NCBI RefSeq assembly: GCF_958298935.1
Contig: NC_084932.1
Span: 16,347,501 to 16,411,500 of the forward strand
Length of the DNA stretch: 64,000 nucleotides
Direction of reading: 5' to 3'
DNA from: Phragmites australis
Taxonomy: Eukaryota; Streptophyta; Magnoliopsida; Poales; Poaceae
The notes under the pieces were generated by a model. That model saw only the letters and a program-made list of their open reading frames with translations, ran no database searches and was not told the DNA's origin. The position numbers and the translations under genes are program-made. Positions 10,885 to 21,880 of this stretch are shown here, piece by piece (position 1 is the first letter of the stretch; every line of letters begins with the position of its first letter).

Positions 10885-11729
10885 TCCGTTGACTCGGTAG
10901 GATCATTCTTGCTTTTGGTAGGATAGATTTTTATATACCTACAGTCCACAAATAGCCACAAAAAAAAATTATATAGACCTATAGCCTCTCACTTGTGCAG
11001 CTGATTCGTAGTTTGCATTATCGAGTTTTCAATCCTCTGAGACTTGTCTATTTGCTGATTTCTGTTGGTCTGATTTTTTTTTTCTGATCTGAATTTCATA
11101 GGCTTTACCCTTGATCTGATCTTCATTTGCTCTCTGAAACCTATATAAAAAAAAATTCCCACCCATCCCACCCTTGCTTGCTTCCACATCAGCCACACAT
11201 TCTGCACCGGAATTCTTGTTTCTTATGCTGCGCCACCCTTAATTGACAGTTTTGTGCTGTATTTGTCAAAAAGTACAAAAAAAAACAATATAAGTCGAAA
11301 GAAAGACAGGAAAAGAGTGGGTCAGTTAAAAAAAAAACAAAACAAAAAAAAAGGGGCTTGAGCAGCAGTTCGATTGGTGCCAATTGTTTCCTTCCATCCA
11401 CTTCTTTTACCTTGCTCCTTTCCTTTCCACCTGTTTTTCTTTGTGATCAGCAACTTAGACTTGTGTTTCTCTTTTGGATTATTATTCGATTTTGCATCAC
11501 TACTTTTCAGAGCACTGCACTTATATTTTTTTTTTACCCCACCAAATTCCACTCAAAGCATCGTGAGCTGTTGCACCGTCGTCTCTGGTACAATCACTCT
11601 TCCACTGCAGATTGCTGCCCCGGTTCTTGACCTTTCAGGAAGAGAAAGAACTTGTTCAGTAAGCGGTGAGGAGTGACTCCACATATATTCCACATATTTC
11701 TATTGTCCTATATTGTTGCCTCTACTAAT
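10885..11729 (+). other. Leader of the CRM-like element
   Basis: This is untranslated sequence of about 845 bp between the primer-binding site and the first ATG of gag-pol, rich in A and T runs. Packaging signals would be expected here but none can be recognised by eye. Small open frames on either strand have no recognisable domain. Confidence 0.6.
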
Positions 11730-14700
11730 ATGGCAGGAAATGATGATGCAAATGGGTCTCGAACCAACACCGGTGCTGCTGTATCAATGGAGGAATTCCA
11801 GCAGTTACGAACTCAAATTAACCAATTGATGGAGCAGCTGCAAACCCTCCAGCACCAAGTGCAAACTGAAGCGGAGTTTCCACAAAATGATGCCGATTTT
11901 GATGATGCTGCCGCTGCTGCATTGGAGGGTGAAGCTGCACGTCTTCAAGCTGAGGCGGCACGTCGAGCTGCTGGCCGTGGACGTGGCGCTGCTGGTCGCG
12001 GCCAGGGTAATAGATTGGGCAATAACGATGCTGATAATGTTCGGCACCACATGTTTGGTCGTGCGCGGCGCATTCCAGTTGGAGGTGCTCGAGATTATGA
12101 TGCAGATTCTGATGCTGATGGTGGAGGAATGTTTGGTGGCAATTATGGCCATCATGAACGACGTCGTGTTGCTCCTGATCGTCGTCGTGATGATGATAGT
12201 TTGGGCAAGGTTAAAGTGTCTATTCCTAAATTCAATGGCAAGGAGAATGCTGATGATTATTTTCAATGGGAGACCAAGGTTGATCAGATCTTTGATTTAT
12301 ATGATTATGCTCCTGAAAAGAAGGCAAAACTTGCTGCTATTGAGTTCACAGGTTATGCAATCACTTGGTGGAATCAAGTATGTGCTGATTTCCGCCGTGT
12401 TGGCCATGATCGTATTACTTGGGATGACATGAAACGAGAAATGAGGCGCCGATTTGTTCCTGCACATTATTCTCGTGAGCTACATTTGAGGCTGAAAAGG
12501 CTTGTTCAAGGTCATCGTAGTGTGGATGAATATTTTCAGGAAATGGAAATGTGTCTACTTCGTACCGGTATCACTGAAGATGAGGAATCAACGATGGCTC
12601 GATTTCTGGTTGGTCTTAATAAACCAATCGCAGACAAGGTGGACATGACTAATTACAACACTATGAATGAATTGCTACATTTTGCAAAAAGAGCAGAAAG
12701 GCAGCTTGCTGAATCTTATAAGCACCGTGCTTCATTTTCCGCTCCTAATAGTTCTACTCCATGGCGCCATTCACAGCAGCACGGGTCAGAGGTGCACACA
12801 CCTTCATCTCGTGCAACTTCTCGTTCAAATTCAACGTCTACCAAACATTTTGATTCAAGAGGCAAAGCTGTAAATTCCAATCAGTCCAGCTCCTCTGTTA
12901 CAGCAGCCCAACGGAAGACAAGCAAGATTGAGTGTTTTAAGTGTGGTGGTCATGGACATAAGCAAGCTGAATGTCCCAATAGACGCACTATTATTGTACT
13001 TGCAGACGGTTCTTATGATTCTCAAAGTGAAGAGGAGGATGAGCCTATTACCCAAGCACTAGCAGACCTTTCTCTTGACACTTGTGAGTATTCAGCAGAT
13101 GATGGTACTTTTGAGCTAGGTCTGAATTGTTTAGCCATTCAATCTCTTCCAGATTTTTCTCAAGATGACTTATCCCAAGATGATGTTCTTCAGCATCCAG
13201 CCGAGATTACTTGTGCTGATTTTGATAAGTTGCTTGCTGATTTTCCTGATTTGGCGCCTTCTACTCTGAATACACCAGCTCCTTCTTTGGTGGTTCGGCG
13301 GGTTCTGTCAACACAATTTGTTGCTGCTGAGCAAGGCCAGCGCCACAATTTGTTTCAATCACGATGCAAAGTGAAAGGACAGGTGTGCCGCTTCATCATT
13401 GATGGTGGGAGCTGCAACAATATTGTTAGTGCTTTGCTTGTTGAGAAGCTTGGTTTGCAGACACGTCGCCATCCACATCCGTACCACATGCAATGGCTGA
13501 ATAATTCTGGGACAGTGAAGGTTTCAGCTATGGTCCGCTTGTCATTCTCCATTGGTGACTATCATGGAGAGGTTGATTGTGATATTGTACCCATGCAAGC
13601 ATGCCATTTACTGCTGGGTCGTCCATGGCAATTTGATGTGGATTCGGTGCACTTTGGACGGTCTAACAAATATACTTTCATTCACAAAGACAAGAAGGTG
13701 ATTCTTGTTCCATTACCTCCAGAAGAGATCTATGCTTCAGATGTGGCTCGCATGAAAAGAGAAGAATCTGAGAAAAGAAAATTGAGTGAGGCCCCCAACA
13801 CTAGTAAGGGAGAGACTCCTAACCCATCCAGCCACATAAAGCCTCATTCCACTTCAAAACAGCTACGCCAAAATGAATGCTTATTTGTGAGCAGGAGTGA
13901 TTTGAGAGAAGTGAAGAACACCACAGCCCCATTCTTTGTGCTCTTGCACAAGGAGGTCCTACTTTCAACTACCGATTTACATTCATCGCTGCCTAGTGTT
14001 GTTCTTGATCTCTTACAGGACTTCGAAGATGTTTTTCCCGATGAGGTGCCAGCTGGACTTCCTCCACTCCGCGGAATTGAGCATCCAATTGATTTGGTAC
14101 CAAATGCTTCTCTTCCAAATCGTACAGCCTACCGCACCAATCCCGAAGAGACAAAGGAAATTCAGCGACAGGTAAAAGAGCTTTTGGACAAAGGGTATGT
14201 TCGTGAATCTTTATCACCATGTGCTGTTCCCGTTCTTTTAGTCCCAAAGAAAGATGGCTCTTGGCGCATGTGTGTTGATTGTCGTGCTATCAATGCTATA
14301 ACTGTTAGATATTGCCATCCCATTCCACGGCTTGATGACATGTTAGATGAATTGAGTGGCTCAACTATTTTCACCAAGATTGATTTACGCAGCGGCTATC
14401 ACCAAATTCGCATGAAAATTGGTGATGAATGGAAGACAGCATTTAAGACCAAATTTGGCTTATATGAATGGCTTGTGATGCCCTTTGGTTTGACGAATGC
14501 TCCTTCAACTTTTATGCGTTTAATGAATCACGTTTTAAGAGCTTTCATTGGCAAATTCGTGGTTGTCTATTTTGATAATATCTTGATCTATAGTAAATCA
14601 TTTGATGAGCATCTTGATCATATCCGTGCAGTCCTTGCTGTTTTGAGAGACGAGAAATTGTATGGAAATATTTCTAAGTGCACCTTTTGCACAGATCGTG

Positions 14701-16928
14701 TTGTTTTCCTTGGTTTTGTTGTGACTGCAGATGGCATCCAGGTTGATGAAGAGAAGATTAAAGCGATAAAGGATTGGCCTACTCCTAAAAATGTGAGCCA
14801 AGTTCGAAGTTTCCATGGTCTTGCAGGTTTCTACCGGCGCTTTGTCAAAGATTTCAGTGCAATCGCTGCACCCCTTAACAATTTGACAAAGAAGGATGTT
14901 CCATTCAAGTGGGGAGATGAACAGGACCAAGCCTTCGAAGAGTTGAAAAGAAAGCTTTGTGAAGCACCGCTGCTACAACTACCAGACTTTGGTAAGACCT
15001 TTGAGATCGAATGTGATGCAAGTGGTATTGGCATTGGAGGTGTGCTACTTCAGGAACGTAAACCTGTTGCCTACTTTTCTGAAAAGTTAAATGGTCCACA
15101 TCTGAATTACTCTGTCTATGACAAAGAGCTTTATGCCTTAGTTCGAGTTTTGGCAGTTTGGCAACATTATTTGTTACCTAAAGAATTTGTCATCCACTCT
15201 GATCATGAAGCTTTAAAATATCTCAAAAGCCAAGGCAAGCTGAACCGTCGACATGCTAAATGGATTGAGTTCATTGAAACATTTCCCTATGTTGTAAAAC
15301 ATAAGCGTGGGAAAGATAACATTGTTGCTGATACTTTATCACGGAGATGTGGCTTGGTTACACAATTAGATACAAAAGTGCTTGGTTTGGAATCCATTAA
15401 AACACTTTATGCTGATGACTTTGATTTTAAAGAACCTTTCTCTCATTGCATTGCTGGAAAAGGCTGGGACAAGTATTATGTGCATGATGGTTTCTTATTT
15501 CGGACTAACAAACTATGTATTCCAGCCTGTTCGATTCGTCAAGTTCTTTTGCAGGAAGCACATGCTGGTGGCTTAGCTGGTCATTTTGGCATCAAAAAGA
15601 CATTGGACATGCTCTCTGATCATTTCTTTTGGCCACATATGCGACGTGATGTCCAGCGACATGTTGAGCGCTGCATAATCTGCTTGAAAGCTAAGTCCCG
15701 CCTTAATCCCCATGGTCTTTATACTCCATTACCAATCCCAACTGTACCTTGGGAAGATATATCCATGGATTTTATTCTGGGGTTACCTAGGTCTCAGAGG
15801 GGGAGGGATTCTATCTTTGTTGTTGTTGATCGCTTCTCTAAAATGGCACATTTTATTCCATGTCATAAGAGCGATGATGCTTCACACGTTGCTGATTTGT
15901 TTTTCAGGGAGATTGTTCGTCTACATGGAGTGCCAAAGACTATTGTTTCAGACCGAGATACAAAATTTCTAAGCTATTTTTGGAAGACCTTATGGGCTAA
16001 ACTTGGCACGAAGTTGTTATTTTCCACCACTTGTCATCCACAAACGGATGGGCAAACTGAAGTTGTCAACCGTACCCTATCCACCATGCTGCGTGCCGTG
16101 CTGAAAAAGAATTTGAAGCTGTGGGAAGACTGCCTTCCACATGTTGAATTTGCTTATAACCGGGTAGTCCATTCCACAACAAATTTTTGTCCATTTGAAA
16201 TTGTTTATGGTTTTAAGCCGCATACTCCCATGGATCTTTTGCCTTTACCATTACAGGAACAAGTTAACTTGGATGCAGCAAAGAGATCGGATTTTCTCAA
16301 GAAGCTACATGATGAGACAAGAAGGAATATCGAGAAGAAATCAGCACAATATGCAAAGCAAGCGAACAAAGGTAAGAAGAAGGTTACATTCCAGCCCGGA
16401 GACCTCGTGTGGTTGCATCTACGCAAGGATCGATTTCCCCAACAGCGCAAGAGTAAGTTATCTCCTAGGGGTGATGGTCCGTTCAAGGTTTTACACAAGA
16501 TAAATGATAATGCTTACAAAATTGAGCTGCCGCCTGAATATTCCAATGTGAGTACAACATTCAATGTCAAAGACTTGCTTCCATTTGTTGGTGAGCCTGA
16601 GTCGAGGACGACTCCTTCTCAAGAGGGGGAGGCTAATGAGGACATTCCTAGCATTCATTCAGCTCCAAATGAAACTACATTTGATATAGCTGGTCCGATT
16701 ACAAGGAGTAGAGCAAAACAATTGGAGAAGGAAATTCATTCTCAGGTGAATGCTAACCTTATGCTTAATAATCAGATTATGTTGAATGGGCCTATGCTTT
16801 TGAGTACTTGTTTCAATGTTCTTAGGAATGATGGAGTGCACGAACAAGCGTGGGATGATGATGGATTCTGCCCGCCAAATATAAGCAAGGAACCTGGACG
16901 TGCAAGAGAGAGAGAAAAGAACATTTAG
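11730..16928 (+). CDS. Gag-Pol polyprotein of a CRM-like chromovirus (1732 aa)
   Basis: One open frame encodes all retrotransposon functions. I start it at the ATG giving [10 protein letters not shown]; the frame is open further upstream but only from a GTG. Order, numbered from this Met: an acidic Gln-rich N-terminus; a Gag domain (about 160-330); a CCHC zinc knuckle [14 protein letters not shown] (402-415); an aspartic protease with IIDGGSCNN (Asp 558); RT (about 800-970); RNase H with CDAS (Asp 1096), KELYAL, SDHEAL and VADTLSRR; integrase HHCC (1278-1318); and the DD35E triad Asp1347, Asp1408, Glu1444. The C-terminus has the [20 protein letters not shown] pattern and a [15 protein letters not shown] tail encoded inside the 3' LTR, as in CRM elements. 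The oddity is in RT motif C, which reads YFDN (Asn 950) instead of YFDD, so a catalytic metal ligand is lost and RT is probably inactive without help. Gag and integrase look intact. Confidence 0.92.
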   Translation: MAGNDDANGSRTNTGAAVSMEEFQQLRTQINQLMEQLQTLQHQVQTEAEFPQNDADFDDAAAAALEGEAARLQAEAARRAAGRGRGAAGRGQGNRLGNNDADNVRHHMFGRARRIPVGGARDYDADSDADGGGMFGGNYGHHERRRVAPDRRRDDDSLGKVKVSIPKFNGKENADDYFQWETKVDQIFDLYDYAPEKKAKLAAIEFTGYAITWWNQVCADFRRVGHDRITWDDMKREMRRRFVPAHYSRELHLRLKRLVQGHRSVDEYFQEMEMCLLRTGITEDEESTMARFLVGLNKPIADKVDMTNYNTMNELLHFAKRAERQLAESYKHRASFSAPNSSTPWRHSQQHGSEVHTPSSRATSRSNSTSTKHFDSRGKAVNSNQSSSSVTAAQRKTSKIECFKCGGHGHKQAECPNRRTIIVLADGSYDSQSEEEDEPITQALADLSLDTCEYSADDGTFELGLNCLAIQSLPDFSQDDLSQDDVLQHPAEITCADFDKLLADFPDLAPSTLNTPAPSLVVRRVLSTQFVAAEQGQRHNLFQSRCKVKGQVCRFIIDGGSCNNIVSALLVEKLGLQTRRHPHPYHMQWLNNSGTVKVSAMVRLSFSIGDYHGEVDCDIVPMQACHLLLGRPWQFDVDSVHFGRSNKYTFIHKDKKVILVPLPPEEIYASDVARMKREESEKRKLSEAPNTSKGETPNPSSHIKPHSTSKQLRQNECLFVSRSDLREVKNTTAPFFVLLHKEVLLSTTDLHSSLPSVVLDLLQDFEDVFPDEVPAGLPPLRGIEHPIDLVPNASLPNRTAYRTNPEETKEIQRQVKELLDKGYVRESLSPCAVPVLLVPKKDGSWRMCVDCRAINAITVRYCHPIPRLDDMLDELSGSTIFTKIDLRSGYHQIRMKIGDEWKTAFKTKFGLYEWLVMPFGLTNAPSTFMRLMNHVLRAFIGKFVVVYFDNILIYSKSFDEHLDHIRAVLAVLRDEKLYGNISKCTFCTDRVVFLGFVVTADGIQVDEEKIKAIKDWPTPKNVSQVRSFHGLAGFYRRFVKDFSAIAAPLNNLTKKDVPFKWGDEQDQAFEELKRKLCEAPLLQLPDFGKTFEIECDASGIGIGGVLLQERKPVAYFSEKLNGPHLNYSVYDKELYALVRVLAVWQHYLLPKEFVIHSDHEALKYLKSQGKLNRRHAKWIEFIETFPYVVKHKRGKDNIVADTLSRRCGLVTQLDTKVLGLESIKTLYADDFDFKEPFSHCIAGKGWDKYYVHDGFLFRTNKLCIPACSIRQVLLQEAHAGGLAGHFGIKKTLDMLSDHFFWPHMRRDVQRHVERCIICLKAKSRLNPHGLYTPLPIPTVPWEDISMDFILGLPRSQRGRDSIFVVVDRFSKMAHFIPCHKSDDASHVADLFFREIVRLHGVPKTIVSDRDTKFLSYFWKTLWAKLGTKLLFSTTCHPQTDGQTEVVNRTLSTMLRAVLKKNLKLWEDCLPHVEFAYNRVVHSTTNFCPFEIVYGFKPHTPMDLLPLPLQEQVNLDAAKRSDFLKKLHDETRRNIEKKSAQYAKQANKGKKKVTFQPGDLVWLHLRKDRFPQQRKSKLSPRGDGPFKVLHKINDNAYKIELPPEYSNVSTTFNVKDLLPFVGEPESRTTPSQEGEANEDIPSIHSAPNETTFDIAGPITRSRAKQLEKEIHSQVNANLMLNNQIMLNGPMLLSTCFNVLRNDGVHEQAWDDDGFCPPNISKEPGRAREREKNI
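16621..16636 (+). other. Polypurine tract of the CRM-like element
   Basis: AAGAGGGGGAGGCTAA immediately precedes the TGAGG start of the 3' LTR. It lies inside the reading frame, coding part of the SQEGEANED segment, so this signal and the protein share sequence. Confidence 0.8.
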
Positions 16929-17525
16929 CTACCATGAATAACAGTCGTTGGAGTGCAAGCAAATATTTCGGAAGATAGGAATGCATGCAGCCAGCAACCG
17001 GGTTGCTATCCACACACGTTGCAGCATGCATGCAGAAGAATGCCAACCATCCATGCGTCCCACTAGGCCTGGCTATTAATAAAAGTAGTGTTACAACTTT
17101 CCACTACATGTTCTCATTTATTTCTTCCAAACTGAAACTCCACTAGTATTATATATCCCTGTAATGGGTGACGTGAACAGTAACGGGAGGATTGCAAATT
17201 CAGAAATACAAACTCTTTGAGTTCTTGTTCCAGCGTGAGTCTTGAGAGGCTTGCAAACTTGTTCTTTCGATTCCTGAGGGAGTTGTAGAACGCCGAACTG
17301 CGGTTCACCCAGTTTGTGCCTTCACATCTATACGGCGTGATTGCGTGGGCTGTTTCGTCGGTACGTAGAAGGGTGATTGTCTCGGTAGTTCGTCGCATGG
17401 ACAGTCTCGCGGTGCATTGCCTCTTCACCAGGTCACGCAGCGACAAGTTATCAAGTTCGCGGATCCTTCGAGAAGATCGGGACACATCTACTCGTCACAC
17501 GTGATCCATGGACGTGTGCACATCA
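16637..17525 (+). repeat. 3' LTR of the CRM-like element
   Basis: It pairs with 9981-10869. The polyprotein continues 292 bp into it and stops at 16928. The remaining LTR is non-coding and ends GTGCACATCA. Confidence 0.93.
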
Positions 17526-19590
17526 AGTCTTCTTTGAAACCTAAACCGATTTGGGTTCCTTTATGTTGGTGATGACTACCTTAGCACCCAAATGGGTTGG
17601 TTCCACCTCCGGTCCTTTCTCCCAACTATGTGTGCAACCACCTTGCCATTGTCCTCCTTCTTAAGCTTGTAGTGGTTGCTCTTAGTCTTGATCTTGTAGT
17701 TGGGCTTCATGTAGAGGTTGGAGGTCTTGTTGGAGAGGTTCGCCTTCTTCTTCTCCTTGGTCTCCTTCTTGGCTTGCTTGTATTGGAAGGATTTGTAGTC
17801 TTCTTGATGGTATTTGAAGTATGTCACGGTGGACCCCTCTGCAAGTTTCTTCACCATGAAAGCACGGTTATCTTGAGGAGGTTAGACATGTCCTTTGCCC
17901 TTTAAACTTGTCAAGTCCTTATTGTGCTTTTCCACTTCTTGCTTAAGCTCATTATTCTCTTATGCTTTAAGGTCATTAGATAGTTCTACAAAAACATTCT
18001 CAATGCATTTCTCATTGCAAAGGGGTGAGCATGATAAATTGATTAATATCATAAGAAGTGGAAGCATCTACCTTATAATTGTAATTAAATAGAGAGGTAG
18101 ATAGCTTCAAAGAGACCTTAGTTTGATATTCAATGCAGTCAAATTTAGCTTTAAGCTCTTCATGCTCTTTGTTTAGCAAATTTAATTTTCACAATAATTG
18201 TTCATAATTAGAAACAAAGGTAGTATGAATGTCATTAAGTGCATCAAATTTCTTAAGCTCTTTTGATTATTTCTTAAGAGCCCTTTGTTGCTCATTGATT
18301 AAATGAAGGAGTTCATCATAGGAAGGAGAATCCTCATCGAATTACATCGCTATCCATACATTTGGCCATAAAATACTTGTGAGATGACTTGCGTGATGAT
18401 GACTTGTGTGATGATGATCTTGAGGAAGAGCTTTTCTTAGAGGGGAGGATGGTGAAGCTTTCATCACTTGAGCTTGACTCTTCATCTTCGCTCACCCATC
18501 TCTCTATGTAAGCAAATGTCTTGGCTTTTCCCGTTGTCTCCCTCTTCTTGATCTTGGTCTTCTTCTCCGTCTTAATGTGATCAATTGTGTTGATCAAGTC
18601 TTCAATGAAGAAAGGATGATCAACCTTGGTATTGATCCTCTTCATATTCTTCTCTAACTTTGAGAAGAGCTTGATCATCTTAGGATCAATTTCTTCATCA
18701 CTTGATATGCTTTGATCATCCTCTTCATAGCTCTCTTCATCTTTATCACCATTATCTTCGCTTAAGCTTGACTCTTGCTCTTGTCTCCTCATCCTTGCCT
18801 TCATGTGTTGGCATTGAGTTTGCTTGCTTGTAAGAGCAAGGTTCTTGATGTTGATGAGGAAGAAGCTTTCACCCCCATTTTCATTATCATCTTATGGGCG
18901 ATGATCTTGTCGAGCACTTGACTTGGAGTCATCTTCTTTATCTCATTGTTGTCGTAGATGATGGAGACTATCAACTTATACTTTGGAAGAAGAGCTTGAA
19001 GTATTCTTCTCACCACTTGATCATCTTCAATTGACGTCAAACCTAACCCATTGATCTCATTAACAAGAATATTCAAACAAAAATACATATCATTAGTACT
19101 TTCATGGGGTAGTTGCTTGATGCCATTGAGCTTAGTAACAAAGCACATGATATTTTTCATTGAGCACATCCTTTGTGCCTTCATGTATTTCAATGAGACT
19201 AGTTCAAATATCATGTACATTAGTGAGAAAATAAACACGATTAAATACATCAACACATATAGATGATAAAAGGATACTCTTAGCCAATACATCTAATTGC
19301 CTCTCCTTGTTGGTGATGCGAGGTCTCATCCCTTCCTCGATGATTCTCGAAATATCTAACCCTCGTGCTTGCAAATAACAAGTCATTAGAATTTTTCACT
19401 GTGGTAAAGTTGTGCCATCGAAAAGTGGAGCACTATGGGAATCCATCCCAACTCCGCACGTTACAACTCACTAGGCGGTGAAGCCAAACCATTCAAAATG
19501 AGACTAAGGCTCAAATGCCACTTGAATTGGTAAAATTTTATGAAAGTTGTGAAGCTCTAACATAAATTGTAGAGCTAGATGTAAGCCCTA
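17526..19590 (-). pseudogene. Decayed Gag of the Sirevirus-like copia
   Basis: Read on the minus strand. The 19292-18801 frame has the copia Gag (UBN2-type) pattern HESTNDMYFCLNILVNEINGLG, then a VVRRILQALLPKYKLIVSII segment and KKMTPSQVLDKI. A frameshift near 18803 leads to an acidic, Ser/Lys-rich segment with DDQSISSDEEIDP (18804-18334). A third frame (17857-17576) holds the remains of the zinc knuckle. There all four metal ligands of C-X2-C-X4-H-X4-C have become tyrosine (17780-17822), each explainable by one C-to-T or G-to-A change. Protease, integrase and RT should follow but are missing: the CRM-like element begins at 17525, and the far side (9980) is already 3' untranslated sequence. 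Confidence 0.75.
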
Positions 19591-19602
19591 GATCTGATAC
19601 CA
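19591..19602 (-). other. Primer-binding site of the Sirevirus-like copia
   Basis: On the minus strand TGGTATCAGATC lies two bases after the LTR end CCTTCA. It matches the initiator tRNA-Met type site and fixes both orientation and LTR end. Confidence 0.75.
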
Positions 19603-19604
19603 AT

Positions 19605-21281
19605 TGAAGGGATCAGTAACGTCCTAAGAGGGAGGGTGAATTAGGACACTTAGAACTATTTTGGCTCCAAAAAACAACACAAGATAAACTTATACAATTT
19701 CTATCTAAATGTGTTTTAAGTTTATCTAGTGTGTCTACTCTATCGATCAAAGCACTTGCAACCTATCTAAGAAGGTAAATTGCAAGAATGTAAATGCGGA
19801 AACGTAAATAAGGTAGAGAGAGTAAACTTGGCATAAGGAATTTTTTCCGTGGTATCGATAGTATGAATCCCACCCCTAGTCCACGTTTGAGTTCCATAAA
19901 GGATATGCTCTTAGTTGGCACCTGGTCACGGCTTTTGAGCCACCAAGTCACAAAATAAGGCCTCCACCCGAATGAGCAACCAAGCCACCAAGGCAAGATC
20001 TCACCACTAGTCTTTTTTTCAGTTCCTTGACATTATGATCACTTTGGAGCTTGAGCTACAAAGGCAAGGGTCTCCACGTCCTCGCACAATCACCTTTCCG
20101 ATGCTCCACACCAAGTCGGAGGGTCAACAAGCGTGTCAGTGAGTCACCAATACTCTAATGTGCCAACGTACCACTTGGTACAAGGTTGGATCACTCCTTG
20201 ATCCACTCTTTAGGCAGCAATTACCTAGCAACACTCTCTCTAGGCCTATAAGCACTAAACACTCTCTAATCTTGTGAGTAATCACCTTGGATGATCACTT
20301 TAAGCACATTGGTAGTTTGGATGTCTTATCAGGTGTACATGAGCTTCTCTGGACTCCAGCACCTTCAAATGGCCAAGTGGGTGGGTATTTATAGTCTCAA
20401 ACTCGCGTACTAGCCATTAATCCAACGGCTCTTCAAAGTTGTTAACACCGGATGATCCGGTGAGAACAATAGTACTAACACCGGATCATCCGGTGAGTAC
20501 ACTCACAAACTAGCCGTTGGAACCCCACTCAAGCCTCTGTGAACATTGGACACACCGGTATATACTTCATCTTCATCACCAGACTATCTGGTGAGTTATC
20601 TTGAACTGTCTGAGCCTTTCCTTCTTCTCTGGTTAAATTGCTCTAGTGTATGGATCCAGTGGCCATCACTTCATCACCAGACTATCCGGTGAGTTGACTT
20701 CAGCCAACCGAGCCAATGCAATCCTCTCTACAAATAATGCTCTGGTGTTACACACCTTCATTACCGGACCATCTGTTGCGTTGAAATTCGTTCATCCTCT
20801 TTGCACTGTTTATTGTCCGATGTATTGTCCAGCGTTCATTCCATTCACACCAGACCATCCGATGGGTTGAACATTCTCTTCTTTTCTCTGAAAATACTCC
20901 AGTGCAACTCCCACTGATCATCGGACTATCCGGTAAAGCTTAACCTTCTTTCTTCAGCACAACACCTTCTCTGGAAGAATTGCTCCGGTGAACGCTTTGT
21001 TCAAACACCGAACCTTCCGATGGGGTCTTTAGGCCTCTCTCCCATTTGACAAATATACTCTAGTGAGTTCAAACACCCGGAGCAGCGGACCATCCGGTGA
21101 GGCAAATTTTCTTGAGACTTCTCCAATTCAGTCCAACTTTGTCCCAGCTGCGGTGGCTTCATGTATTGCATCCATGAGACATACTAACATATATTTCTGA
21201 CAAACATGTTAGTTTCACTGACTATGTTGTTATTAATCACAAAAATCACAATCATGACCTGATGGGGCCATTTTCTTTACA
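19605..21281 (-). mobile_element. 5' LTR of the Sirevirus-like copia (minus)
   Basis: This 1677-bp LTR starts TGTAAAGAAAATGG in sense direction at 21281 and ends CCTTCA at 19605, followed by a primer-binding site. It has a TATA box (TATAAATA, minus strand 20403-20396). A cluster of palindromic motifs of the form CACCGGA-N-TCCGGTG lies between 20440 and 21100, in varying states of decay. Such palindromic LTR motifs are known from grass Sireviruses. Related copies are 5488-6969 (inverted) and 9318-9599 (same direction, partial). Confidence 0.8.
20396..20403 (-). promoter_or_regulatory. TATA box in the Sirevirus-like 5' LTR
   Basis: The minus strand reads TATAAATA downstream of the palindromic motif cluster. 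Its position corresponds to the TATA box of the inverted copy at 6177. Confidence 0.5.
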
Positions 21282-21880
21282 CTAATGGAAAAAATGGTAA
21301 AAGAAAAAAGTGCATAGCTCACATATTATGCCACTTTACTCCCTCAATCCATATTTCTTGGAAGTCTTTCTCTTCTGATTTTGTCCAGGAGTCTATGGCA
21401 TGATTTGCTTCCCCATGCATGTTTTGGTGATTTTGGTTAGTAGTACCCCTATTAATTCCCCACTCACCTCAGGTCATTAACTACGTTTGTTGGCCAATGC
21501 TGGCAACTTTGTACTCGATGCAAAGAAGTCATAACGGCTGCATGCATGCATATATAGTGAACACACTAGCCAGCCTCCATGAAAGCACCATGAAAATGAA
21601 CACAAAAAATAATAAACTCCATGAGCAAGAAAGATGAACAACCCTTAATGGAACTCCAATATATTTGTGCTATAGATTTCATCACTCCATATTTCATTAT
21701 ACTCGGAGAAGTTCTCTCCAACATGGAGTAGATGGCTCTATGTGCATCATCACTTAAGTAGCTCCTTCTCTGAACAACCGGTGATTGGGAGTAGCTTACC
21801 TATATGACCATGGAATGGTTCATTCAGGCCAGGCACTGGTGACTCTATTGTTTGGAAGCCTCTAATACAAGAGAGCTTAC
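21282..21880. other. Unassigned sequence
   Basis: I see no gene, LTR or clear repeat between the copia LTR and the CACTA-like end. A GCATGCATGCATATATA run near 21540 is low-complexity. It may be older flanking DNA. Confidence 0.3.

Larger units (their letters stand above)
9981..17525 (+). mobile_element. Full-length CRM-like Ty3/gypsy chromovirus
   Basis: The element is 7545 bp with two 889-bp LTRs, a primer-binding site, one uninterrupted gag-pol frame and a polypurine tract, all in the correct order. Comparing the LTRs by eye gives about 6 differences, roughly 99.3% identity, so it is recent. At a commonly used grass rate of 1.3e-8 per site per year this is about a quarter of a million years (inference). 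The gag-pol frame runs into the 3' LTR and there is no classic chromodomain, which fits the CRM clade. The flanks TATAT and AGTCT do not match, so there is no target-site duplication. The RT active site is altered (see the CDS). It lies within a minus-strand copia element. Confidence 0.9.

Noticed and set aside
11673..11729. Upstream extension of the CRM-like polyprotein
   Set aside because: The frame is open but starts with GTG. The first ATG is at 11730 and gives a normal Gag start.
12000..12500. Frames of 150-180 codons overlapping gag on either strand
   Set aside because: They are shadows of the real gag frame without known domains.
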